Shown here: one piece after another, positions 1 through 12,400 of the stretch
How positions within the stretch are numbered: position 1 is the first letter of the stretch
How the letters are laid out: every line of letters begins with the position of its first letter
Source: Sipunculus nudus
Lineage: Eukaryota > Annelida > Sipuncula > Golfingiida > Sipunculidae
DNA: 64,000 bases
Reading direction: 5' to 3'
Assembly: GCA_026874595.1 (NCBI GenBank)
Contig: CM049318.1
Coordinates: forward strand, 33,995,956-34,059,955
The notes under the pieces: generated by a model
The model's database searches: none
What the model saw: only the letters and a program-made list of their open reading frames with translations
Told to the model about the DNA's origin: nothing
Translations under genes and position numbers: made by a program

Positions 1-359
1 AATTATTCTAAGCCAATTTGCTGCTTGTTTATTCAGAGATAACCAAACATCCTCACTACAATATGATTCCAATACACAAATTTAATTCAGTGCTCATCAT
101 TACATTGCCTGTGACCTTTTGCAGTACATCTAGATTGACCCCATCTATTGGCTAAAGGTTAGGGCAAGTAGCAAATCAGATATATTTCAACTCATTCTTT
201 TACACCAATGATATTTACCTTAATCCCTTAGGAGATGCTGAGAGGCTAGTCTAATATTAATAAATTTGTATACATTTTTATTTAACAGGTGTTTTATTAT
301 ATTTTATAACATGATATTAATAATTGGTAATGAATGATATTTGTAAATTTTATTTTCAG
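1..359 (+). other. Left-edge intron sequence of POLR1B
   Basis: AT-rich, ending in a TTATTTTCAG acceptor. I see no RPA2-like coding block or other feature here. Confidence 0.6.
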
Positions 360-419
360 AATATTCCACCTGTGGAGTTTTCTTTGCCCTCTAGCCAGAG
401 AGTTTCTCTTTTTCTGCAG
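360..419 (+). CDS. POLR1B: POLR1B exon (first in window)
   Basis: Twenty codons, phase 0 at both ends, reading [20 protein letters not shown]. The IPPVEF block matches the IPPxEF segment of the RPA2 protrusion domain. The acceptor is ttttcag and the donor gtatgg. Nothing upstream in the window encodes the preceding HVESFNY-type block, so the start codon lies off the left edge. Confidence 0.85.
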
Positions 420-3400
420 GTATGGCATAGTTAGGTCTAAAATAATTGTGTATAAAGTTTTTAGCTCAGCTGACTTTCAGTCATGCTGGGCTATAGCGAT
501 GGGTCTTTGTCCGGCGTCCTTCCGTCCGGCCGTCCGGCCGGCCGTCCGTCCGTTAGCAGGGCACAAATCGTAACCGTAGGGGCTAGGGCCATGAACCCTA
601 TGCAGTCTTAGAGGTTATAAAAAGATCTCCTTGCAAACCTGAAATTAGGTCACTGTGACCTATATTTTCGAAGTTATCGGGTGTGTTTGCACCCCCCAGA
701 AATTAATCTTTGAGACAAAATTTTCATCCCAAACCTTCCATCTTTCACATACAGCTCACCTACCAACAGGGGAAGAACCATAATTTTTTTGAGGTCAAAA
801 GGTCAAAGGTCAAGGTCACAGGGGCCTCTTCTTTGAAAAGCCTGTGGATGCATTTTAAGCCAACCCTTTCATCCCAATTCTTTGATCTTTCACATATAGC
901 TCACCTACTAAGTTGGAGAAGAATCCTATAGATTTTGAGGTCACAAGGTCAAAGGTCAGGGTCACAGGATCCACTACTTTGAAAAGGTTGTGGACACATT
1001 TCAAGCTAGACTTTTCATTCCAAACCTTCCAGCACTGATATCGCTTCTCTGCCAACAGGGGAAAAGACCTGTTGATTTTGAGGTCAAAGGTCAAGTTCAC
1101 AGCACCCACTTCTTGCGTGGAGTCTTTTTCAGGCAAACTTTTCAATCTGTACCTTCCATCTGTCATATATGGCTTACCTACCAATAAGGGAAGAAGCCTA
1201 TTGATGTTCAGGTCAAAAAGTCAAAGGTCAAGGTCACAATATTTAATTGTTCTAAATGCTTGTGAGCATATTTCAAGTGTAACTGTTCAACCCGAACCTT
1301 CAGTCTTTCACATATGCCACATCTATGCATCACTCAGTTTGACTCAAACTTCATATTTATGGGTCTTTTTGCTTGAATAAATAACTTATTGATTTTGGGG
1401 TCAGCTGGTCAGCAGGTTAAAGGTTGCAGGTCAAAGTTATTCACCCATTGGTTGCAAAGTAATTACACCAGATTTAAGTGGTTAGTAGTTACCAATCATT
1501 TTGAAAGAATCCAGTTGATATATGGGCAAAAGGCCAAGGTCATAGGTCAGGGATGTTCACAATTACTTATTTTTTAGACCATCTCTATTTTCTTGTATAT
1601 ATAACCATCCCACTCCAGCTGGTACATCTCCCTGTGTGGCTGTAATTGTGAGTGACACTGGTGACATATGACTCCCTTTTGTATCAGCCTATTAAGTGAT
1701 AAGGCTCAGTGATAAGTACCTCGTTACTTCATAACAAAAACACTGTTGTCAGAATGCTTCAGCCAGGCATTAAGACTATGAGAGTATAGTATTAAGGTTT
1801 AGCTACTGATTTATAAGATGATGGGAACATTTTTCAGTTTATTTTATGGAATCCTAGCAATAAACTTAGTTTCCTAGATATCTGAATATTTTAATATATA
1901 TCACCACATATAAAAGAAAGTGTTTGTTCTCATAATATGTGGATGTGTACCTTGATTTAGGATGGCTGTTTGTTTTATTTCAAGACTCTTAGTCATGCTT
2001 TCTGCATTTCTTTTCTTTCAGGTTTGGCAGTTTACCTACCCTGCTGACCCCATTGAAAAGCAGAGTGATAATAAAAAATATTGGACTTACACTTTTTACA
2101 ATTGCAAATCTATAAATCTGATATGAGGGCCTGGCATGCCTTTTGAATTATTTTGGGCATCCATTACTGGATAATTTGCCCCAAGTTTGGTCTCTTATTG
2201 GAGAATGTGGGATATCAAATGTCATACTTGTCAGAAATCCATTATGTCTGCCAGTTAGCCACCTTAGAAATTCTTTCTTCAGTGCAGTTTCAGTAATTTT
2301 TCTTTAATGTTTGGTCCGATTTAGAGAATGTTTGTTGTCTGATTTCAGACTTGTCAGAAGTCCAATATGGACACCAGGCAACCATCTTTTAATTCCTTTT
2401 GATCATTTTATCTCAAGAACAGTTAAAGTGAATGCAGTTGGATGTATATTTATGTAATCTTGTAAAGGATTGGGTCAAATATTTCTGAATAAATATTACC
2501 ATCATATATAAAAGTGCAGTACAGTTGGCTTGTATTGAATAAAAATTCACACAGAAGCACCTGTTTCTTAATAATTCTTGCATGTATTTCCTTGATTTTT
2601 GCTATATATTTTGATCTTATATTTGCCCTTTGTGGTGTTCCTTTTGATACTGACAGGTTTCAAGCAAGCTGTTGGAATAGTTCCTGATAGCTTAACAATC
2701 ATGCATTTTCCTCAGACCATCAATTCACTGTGTTTTAACCAGACATAGGTGATATATATTTCTGTTGTCATAGAAAATTTTCAACAAATTGGCAAATTGG
2801 TTCTTCAAAATTTGACTGGAAGTTGTGAATCTCAGTCCATGATGCCACAGGTCATGCTTGGCAGCTGAGCGTCATGACCCATGGGTCACTTGTAATATCT
2901 GTGATAGCAACATTTGCCAGACATTTATTGTATCCTTCACAACAGTTGAACAGCCTCATGGAGAAAATACTGTAATGTATGGGCATGGAGTTGTCTGAAT
3001 TTGTAAGATCATAGTTTTGCTGTTAATCATAAAAGCTATATAGCTGTGTATAGACAACTGACTAAAAGTCTCCTGATAGAGTTAAGTGTATGTTCTGCTC
3101 TGCATACTCTGATTCCATCAGGAATTTTCAGCTTGTTGGTTACTTACATAAAGGCAAATGCAAAATCATTGGAAAATTCCTGTTTCATCTTAACTTTCCA
3201 GATAATGGAAGGCTCTACACTATCTATTAAGAGAAATTTCTTCTTTGTATATAAATCTTCAACAGGAAGCCGCAATATTACCACCGGCTGTTCCTGCGGG
3301 GAACATCCATGCCACAAACAGGAAGGTGTATCCAGCTGAGGTGAGTGAACCTTTAACACATCAGAGGGGTATTAAAGATATACCAGGTACATTAAATATA

Positions 3401-6400
3401 TATGAAATATTAAAAAAAGCTTGCACTGGACATGGTCAGTGACTCAAACAGCATGCACAACACCTGGCTCCTGACCAAAGTCTCTCCTGTGTACAGTGTT
3501 TCTTCTTTCTTGTTTGGGAATTGACACAGGAACCATTCCATGCAGACGACCTACCTGTTACAAGAATCAATATATATGGACACCTCCATATTACAGGAAC
3601 CAAATTATGTGGGTTAACTCCTTATAACAGGAACCAATTTAATTAGGACACCTCCCTATTACAGGAACCAATTTATGTTGGACATCTCCCTATAACAGGA
3701 ACAAATCTATGTAGGACACTTGCCTATTACAGTTACCAATTTATGAAGGACACCAGCCAATTAAACGAATCAAATTATGTAGGACACTCCCTATTAAAAG
3801 AACCAATCTATGTAGGACACCTCCCTATTACAGGAACCAATTTTTGTAGTACACCCTTCTATTACAGGAACCAATTTATGTAGGACACCTTCCTATTACA
3901 GTAACCAATTAATGTTGGACACCTCCCTATAACAGGAACCAATTTATGTAGGGTGCCTCCCTATTACAGGGACCAATTTTATAGGACACTTCTCTATAAT
4001 AGGAACGATCTGTGTAGGACACCGCCCTATTACAGGAACCAGTCCATGGCAGGCAGGAACTTATGTAAGACACCTCCTGAATACAGGGACCAATTTATGT
4101 AGAACACCTATCATAGTAACCATTCTATGTAGGACAACCTTCTATTACAGGAACCAGTTTTTGTAGGACACTCCCTATTACAGGGACCATTCTATTTAGG
4201 ACACCTGCCTATTACAGGAACCATTCTGTGTATTACACCTCTCATATTACAGCAACCATTCTATGTATTACACTCCCTTATACAAAAACCATTCTATGTA
4301 GGACACCTCCCTATTACAGTAAACAGTCTTTGTAGGACACCTTCCTGTTATAGGAACCAATCTGTGTAGGACACCTCCTTATTACAGGAACCATTCTATG
4401 CAGGACACCTCCTATTACAGGAACCAATCTGTGTAAGACACCTCCCTGTTATAGTTACCAATTTATGTAGAACACATTCCGATTATAGTAACCATTCTAT
4501 GTAGGATACCTCGCTTTGACAGGAAAAATTAGCAGTCATAACATTTTAGCAAATGGTCTTCATGCAGAAAGAGTTGTATAAACTAAAGTAGATGGCCTTA
4601 CACCTGAATACAGCTAATAAAAGAATTAGTTTTTACCAGCAGAAACTGGTGGCAAAAACCCTTAATCATCCTTCACAAAAACTTATGAACCCAGTTCTCA
4701 TCATCATAATGATTTTTATCTGCATTAAGAATGTCCAATCCTTTTTTAATCAAGTAAAAACCAACACATTAAATACAATGATTGCAAGTAAAAGTGTTTA
4801 TTTCACACATTCTTCATGTAGTGCCGAGAAGGAGGCAAAACCTACCGAGGCCGTCTCCGAATCACGACCCAGTGGACCGTGGACAATCACATGTATCCTG
4901 CAGATGACAGGTTTATTGGAGAAATCCCAATCATGGTTAAGGTAAGATTGGTCATAATCCAGGTTAATATTATGACTTCTGCCAAAAAAAAAACCAAGTA
5001 TTTATGAACTGCTAAAAAAACAAATATTAATATACTTTTCAATGGATATGCTCTTGAATTATAATATTAATAAAAATAATGTGTTAATGAAAATATATAA
5101 AAAATTATGATAAGTGAGGCCACACAATGAATTTGACATCCCTCTTAGATTGTATACATTTTACATTCCAATAAACAAAAGTAATGGTATATTGGTTGCC
5201 TTATTTTGTGTTTGTTTTATTTGAATTACAGTCTGATGTGTGTTCCTTGGCTGATTTACCTCCAGCAGAATTGATACGCAGAGGAGAAGAGGCACAGGTA
5301 AAGCATTATAAAAATTGTCATGGGTACCAGGAATAACGGAGGCACAGGTAAAAAATTAATCAAAATTATCATGGGTCCAGGGAGTAGAAGAGGCACAGGT
5401 GATTTATTATCAAAATTATCATGGGTACAAGGATTAAAAGAGGCACAAGTAAAATTTTATAAAAAAATTATCATAGGTACAAATAGTAGGATAGGCAAAG
5501 GTAATCAATTATAAAAATAATCATAGGTACATGTAGTATAAGAGGCACATGTAAACAGTTATCAAAATTATCATGGGTACAAATAGTAGGAGAGGCAAAG
5601 GTAATCAATTATAAAAATAATCATAGGTACATGTAGTATAAGAGGCACATGTAAACAGTTATCAAAATTATCATGGGTACAAATAGTAGGAGAGGCAAAG
5701 GTAATAAATTATAAAAATAATCATAGGTACATGTAGTATAAGAGGCACATGTAAACAGTTATCAAAATTATCATGGGTACAAGGAGTAGAAGAGTCAAAG
5801 GTATTGTGTCATTGTTATATAAATTATCATAGGTACATATAGTAGAAGAGACACAGGTAATGTATTGTCAAAATTAACATTGGTAAAAATAGTAGAGAGG
5901 CACAGGTTATGTATTTCACGATTGTCATAGATACAAATAGTAGAAGAGGCACAGGTAAAATATTATAAAAATTATCATGGATACAAGGAGTAGAAGAGGC
6001 ACAGGTAATGTATTATCAAAAATGGTACAAATAGTAAAAGAGGTACAGGTATTTTATTGTAAAAAATATCAAAGTACAAAATGTAGAAAAGGTAGAGTTT
6101 AAGCATTATCAGAATTTTATATCATTCTACACATGTACAAAATAGAAGAGGCATATCTAAAGCATTATCAAAATTTTCATGGGTACAAATAGTAGATGAA
6201 ACACTATCAAAAACTATTAAAAATCAAGAGTGAATGAAGCATTATCAAAATTATACCCTAATACACAGAGGAGAAGAGACAAGAGTGAAGTATTATCATA
6301 ATTAATTCACAGATATAGAGAATACAGTATTTTTTATCAATTTATTCTATCATTCTTTATATCAAAAGAGTCATGTGATACTTAAATGTAGAGTTCTGCG

Positions 6401-9400
6401 AACTAAATACTCTGAAGTCAGTAGAATTTCAGTAAATCAATTAACTTTTTATATAATATGGAAACTATTTTGAGATGTCTTCACATGTATAATTACTGTT
6501 TCTTCTTGATAAAATTTTCACTCAGATCGTTTAAATTTCAGTGTTTCGTGTTAAGTACGGCATGCTGTGTAAAAGTCAAAAGGACTTACAATAAAGCTTT
6601 GACACATCCAAGGTTCGACACAAACGGGGTTTATTTTGTAATAATATTTGAGCATGAAATTTGACACAAGTGTTTTGCTCAGTTTAACAAGGTTTCACTG
6701 TATATTAAATAAATTGCTGTACACTGATGTATTATGTGAACATTTAGATTGTTTTACAGGAGATGGGAGCTCTGTACACTGATGTATTATGTTAAAATGT
6801 AGATTGTTTTACAGGAGATGGGAGTGCTGTACACTGATGTATTATGTTAATATGCACATTGTTTTACAGGAGATGGGAGTGCTGTACACTGATGTATTAT
6901 GTTAACATGCACTTTGTTTTACAGGAGATGGGAGTGCTGTACACTGATGTATTATGTGAGCATATACAATGTTTTACAGGAGATGGGAGGTTACTTCATC
7001 ATCAATGGTAATGAGAGAATCATCAGAATGCTCATCATGCCCAGGAGAAACTTTGTAAGTTAATTGTTAACCGCTAGTCTTGCAGACTAGTAAGTAAGCA
7101 TAGCACAATCATACCAAAAAGAATGTTTTAGGTTGATAAACCTTTTGTGGTAACTCTTGTGTATTACTTCTAGCTTGCATATTATTACATCTGCAGAAAT
7201 TGATGTATTTGTAATTTCATAATTCTGCAGTTTATTAAGCTTCATTATCTTTTAAAGATTCCTGCAAAAGTATAAATTGTAAGTTTACAGAACATAGTTA
7301 AGGTATTAACTGATAATATGCACCTTAATAGGGACAGACAATATTGTTTTTCTTCATTGTTCCAACATATTTTATGGGCTTGTTTTGTATGGTTGTATGG
7401 TGAAACTTTAGAAGGCATACAGTGAGATTAATTGGTAAATATTTATTTGTTAAACATGTTGATTGAAGTGAGAAAATACTAAACACACATCTAGACGGTT
7501 CTTACATGTTACACAATAACTGTAAATGGTGATCAGTACACATGATCAACTGATAGTAACAAGGTTTTTCCAGTTGAGTTTTGATACATCAAAGAATGAT
7601 ATGTAAATGTTTTGCTATGGCCTTTATGTACCTTTGCTATGCCCTTTTAGCCCACAGCCCTGGTGAGACCTTCATGGACTTCTCGGGGGAAACATTACAC
7701 TCAGTATGGTGTGTCCATGAGATGCGTAGCCAGAGACCAGACTGCAGCAGTGAGTGCACCACATGTACAATGTCAAACCGACCACACACAGTGTTTTATT
7801 ACATAAACATAATTGTGAGCTGTTTCTGTATTAATGAGAATTTTCTCTGTTAAAGTTTATACGCCAGAGTAAGCCAACCGAAAATTTTTTCTTTATTGGG
7901 CCTATTATCGCCCATCCCGCCTCGTTCCCGTGTATCTAGGTCACACTTCCGCTACCTGTAAACACATTTTCTTCTGGCGTTCGCCATGATGGACGTGTGA
8001 TCCCGCACTGCGAGATTCGTCCACTGTTGGGTTTATACGAGTTGAGTTTGCCAACTGACTGTAAGTTGTGCTTCTTTTCCCTTGCCCGCCATGGAGAACC
8101 CCAATTACTGTGTCTCTTGTGGTTCTGTAATCCCGGTTTGGGACTCCCACCCCACTTGTTTTAGTTGCGGCACCAACAATGACTCCTGCCGTGGTCCGGC
8201 TGATCCTTGTTTTCATTGCCAGACGTGGACTACTGACAAGTGGGCCTTGTTCCAGGATTGGGCTCATTCCCCGGTAATTGGGGGTTCCCCCTCCAATATT
8301 CCCTTGTCTGGCCCCGTGGTTGTCTCCGGGGGGGTGGGGGGGGAGCCTACCCTGGGTGACCGCAACACAGCCGTGTTGCGTTCCCCGTCCGTTACCGCCG
8401 GTCCTGTCTCCTCTCCAGTAGTTTCGACAGTTAAATCGTTGCTTTCTCATTCACGCAAACGGAAGTCTTCCCCCGTTCCCGCGGCCTCCCGTTCTGACGG
8501 CCCATCTGCCTATTCCATATTACATAAATTGTCCTGTTTTTGCTCATCCCTTATGTCGGATCTCGACGATTCGTCTAGACCTGAATCAGTCCGCCCGGCG
8601 CCCTCACCGGCGCCCCTGGTACTTTCTCCCCGGCCATTCTCGTCGCCCCCGGCTCCTCGCCGCATTCCTTCATTATCCCCGGGGCCGGCTGGAGCTGTCC
8701 TGCTGGATCGCCCGGACCTTCCTGGTGTGCAGGTTAGTGCGTCGGTCCCTCCTGCCTCCGTTTCGGGGCAGCCGGCCTCGCCTCAGGTTACTCCGTCTGT
8801 CGCCGTTCCGACCCGGCCGGCCGGCTCTTTATTTCAGTTACCATCTGCTGTGCTGCCTGCGGCTCCGGTTCCTGTGCCTTCCAGGATGGTTCCTGCTGCC
8901 GCCCGTTCCCCGGCTTCCTGTTTCCGGCCTCCGGTCGTTCCGGCTCAGCGGGTCTCTCTGGATCCCGCTTCACGGGGTTCTCCAGGGTCCCCGACTTCTC
9001 AGTCAGCTGATCCCGCCCTGGCACAAGACCAGTGGTCGGAGATCGCGCTTCAGCGCCAGGCTTGGCGTACGCGCAAATCTGCGCTTCTGGACCTAGTGGC
9101 TACCTCCACCCAGGAGGCCCAGCCTAGTGGTCCGAAGTTCTGTAGGTTACAACCTCGGACTTCCTCGGCGTCGGCGGCCAGTTCTTATTTGAATCCTGCC
9201 GCCCTTCAATCGCCCTCCGCCACGCCCGCAGTGTGTATGGAATTTACAGACCACAGGGTGGATCTCTTACGTGAGCACCACGCAGTGGTCTCGGGGTCCC
9301 GCTCTACTACTACTGGGGCCCCGCTTCCGCCGGGTTCTGATAAACCATGGTCCCCCGGTACCCTCTGGAATTCACGTTGGTACCGGGCTACCTGTTTTGA

Positions 9401-12400
9401 TCGCTTGCTCCCTTATCCTGATCACCCGGATATTCCGTCTGCTCCGATGTGACTCGAGTCCGGCCTTGAACAGCTGTTTGTGGACGGTAAGTCTTTATTT
9501 CCATCGTCTGTCCAGTTTTCCGATCGTCACCTGTCGGATCTGGAGGGGCTCGGCTGGCAAGCGGCCGGTATGGTTAACGACTTGCAGGCTGTTAATAGCT
9601 TGCTCGCCGTTTCTCCGGACACGCTCACTCTCAACGACATATGGCAGGCTTTTGCCCATACTTGCGCTGAGTTAAATCAGGTTGTTTGGCGCATGGTTGA
9701 AAATTGCACCTTGAATGCCGCACGGCTTGCATTCAGTCATTAAAGCACTTAAAGCCGGAGCTTACTCAGGCGGAGTTAACCGAGCTTTATTCTCAGCCTT
9801 TTACCGGTTCCCTGCTGTTTGGCGGCCATTTACGGCCTCTATTTGACCGCGCCTTGGAGCGCTCAGATCGTCAGGCCCGCCTCAGCTCGACCTCTATTGC
9901 GCCTCGGCCATCCTTCTGCGTTCCCCGCCCTAGGCCTCCGGTTGCGGCTTCCGCTCAGCCGCGTCGCGCATCTGCTATGTCTTCACGTCCTTCAGGACGT
10001 TCCAGCCGTTCTCAGCCTTTTGGAGGAACAACCAAGAAATGACTCTCTCTTTCCGGTCAGCGCTTGTCTCAGCGACCATTTTCCGGAGTGGGCGGGTATC
10101 ACCTCACAGCAGTTAATTCTCAGCACCATAAAGTTCGGGTTCCGTCTTACGTTTTTGCACGCACCTCCCGTCACCATGCACCCGTTCTTCACTCCGCCTC
10201 CGTCCGATCCGGCAAAACGCCTCGCTTTGGAGGAGGCCATTCAATCTATGATAGACAAATGGGCAATTTTCGAGGTTTCCCCATCCACCGTGGGGTTTTA
10301 CTCTCGCCTTTTTCTTGTTCCCAAACTGCACGGCCGTTGGCGCCAATCATAGACCTGAATCGCCTCAATTCGTTCATCCGTCCGCCCCCGTTTCGGATGT
10401 TCAATATCCATGCTGTGCTCCACATTGTTCGGCGGATGGATTGGGCGTTCAAAATAGACCTTACGGATGCCTATTTTCACGTTCCAATCCATCCCTCGTC
10501 TCAACCATTTCTTCGCTTCGCATATCAGAACCGCGTTTTTCAATTCCGGGTCCTCCCGTTCGGGATCAACGTGGCCCCCTTGATTTTTACCATGCTGGTT
10601 CATACAGTCACCCGATATCTCCGTGCACGTGGCATTTCTGTGCTCCCTTATCTGGACGATTGGCTTGTCCATGCGGCCGACTGCTCCCTCTTACTGTCGC
10701 ATCACTCCAGGGTTCTCACCTTACTTCGGAACCTTGGCTTTCTAGTCAATGCGGAGAAATCTCTTCTCACTCCAATTTCTGCGTGTCACGCCCGATTTTG
10801 CGTCAGGCACGGCGTCGCTCCCGCGAGATTTTGCTCTCAAGCTCCGCTGGCAAATTCGTTCATTTCTCACGCGGCGCCTTGTCGACTCGCGCACAGTGGC
10901 TTCTCTCCACGGTGCTCTCAACTGGGCCGCGTCCTTTATCCCGTTCGGCCGACTGTACCTCCGTCCGATTCAGTCTATCCTGCGCCGTCACGGCCTTCTC
11001 AGTTTAACCTCAGTTCGTCCTACGATCCTCCCGTTTCGGCTCACCTGGCTGTCCCTTCGTTCCTGGATGGACCTTTCATTTCTCCTGCACGGCGTTCCTT
11101 TTTCCATGGATGTCAATTGCAGTATCTATACCGATGCGTCCCTCCTCGGTTTTGGGGCCCATCTTGCCGATCTTCGCGCTTCGGGGATATGGTCCCCATC
11201 GGAACGTCTGCTCCATATCAATATCCTCGAACTGCGTGCCGTCCATCGCGCGATCTCCCACTGGTCTCCCCGCTTGATCGGCCGTCACATTCTCGTCCGG
11301 ACTGACAATACCACGGTGGTGGCATATATCAACAGGCAGGGTGGTACTCGGTCTCCCTCTCTCATGCAGGAGACTTACCTTTTGTTCGATCTCTGCATCT
11401 CTCTCCGGTCATCGGTTCGTGCATCCCATCTTCCGGGCGTGTCCAACATCCTCGCGGACGCCCTTTCCCGTCATCCGGTGTATCATCCTTCCCGGCCGCT
11501 CCTTCCGCTCCCGGTTGTTTAGAGTGTTTTCGCTCAACTGGGGCGGCCGGAATTCGATCTGTTCAATTTTCCGTCCCCCCCCCCCCCGTTCTCGTGCCTA
11601 CCGAGACGCGTCTACGTCACCCTCGCGACCGTCTCCCCGACGCGCCGCCGTCCGGGTGGTCTCACCAGTATCTTTTTGCGTTTCCGGCGCCTCATCTCGT
11701 CCGCCGTGTCCTTCTCCGCTTGTCCCGCGCGGACCAGACTACCCTTCTTCTCATACTCCCTTTTAATCCTGTGGCTCCCTGGTTTCCTCTGTGGCGCTCG
11801 CTTCTCTCTCGCCCCCCGCTTCTACTACCGCTCCACATCGCGCTCCCGTCGTTCCCTCGAGCGCGTCGCCCATTTTGGTCGTGCCCTCTATGCGCATGCG
11901 TGCTCTCCTCGGACACCTCAAGGATCAGGGCATTTCAAGTCCGGCTGCTCTCCTTGCCTCAGCTCCCCGTCGCCAATCTTCGGACCGCATCTATGACTCC
12001 CGGTGGCGTTTCTTCACCGAGTAGACGTCTTCCCCTGGAATCTCCCCTTTAGATCCGTCGCTTGCGGCAGTTTTGGATTTTTTTGTGTTCTTCCTGCAGG
12101 ATAAACATTTATCCTATCCCTCTCTGTGTGGCTATCATGCCGCCCTGCTGTCTGTGCTACGTCCGCTGGGTCATGATCATGTCCTTCATCATCCGTTGGT
12201 GTCAGATTTTCTCAAGGGGGTTCATGCCCGTGCGTCTCGTCCTCGGTATGTTGCGCCTTCCTGGCGCCTGGAGGTCGTCTTATGTCACCTCCGGGAACCC
12301 CCTTATGAGCCGTTGCGTTCGGCCCATCTTCTCCCTTTATCTTGGAAAACGGTTTTCCTCCTCGCTCTTGCCTCGGCTGGTCGCCGTTCTGAGCTTCATG

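Noticed and set aside
1072-1380. 102-codon and neighbouring ORFs over the left repeat
   Set aside because: They translate the AGGTCA-rich repeat; the same peptide words recur with each repeat unit.
3545-4535. CRISPR-like array from the ~35-base periodicity
   Set aside because: The units abut with no spacers and vary throughout; this is a minisatellite.
5283-6990. CRISPR array, suggested by regular repeats
   Set aside because: Eukaryotic intron, degenerate units without unique spacers, and the repeat unit is the host gene's own splice junction.
7941-8450. 169-codon minus-strand ORF
   Set aside because: It is the shadow of the GC-rich gag-like region on the opposite strand; composition is Arg/Gly/Thr-rich with no domain.
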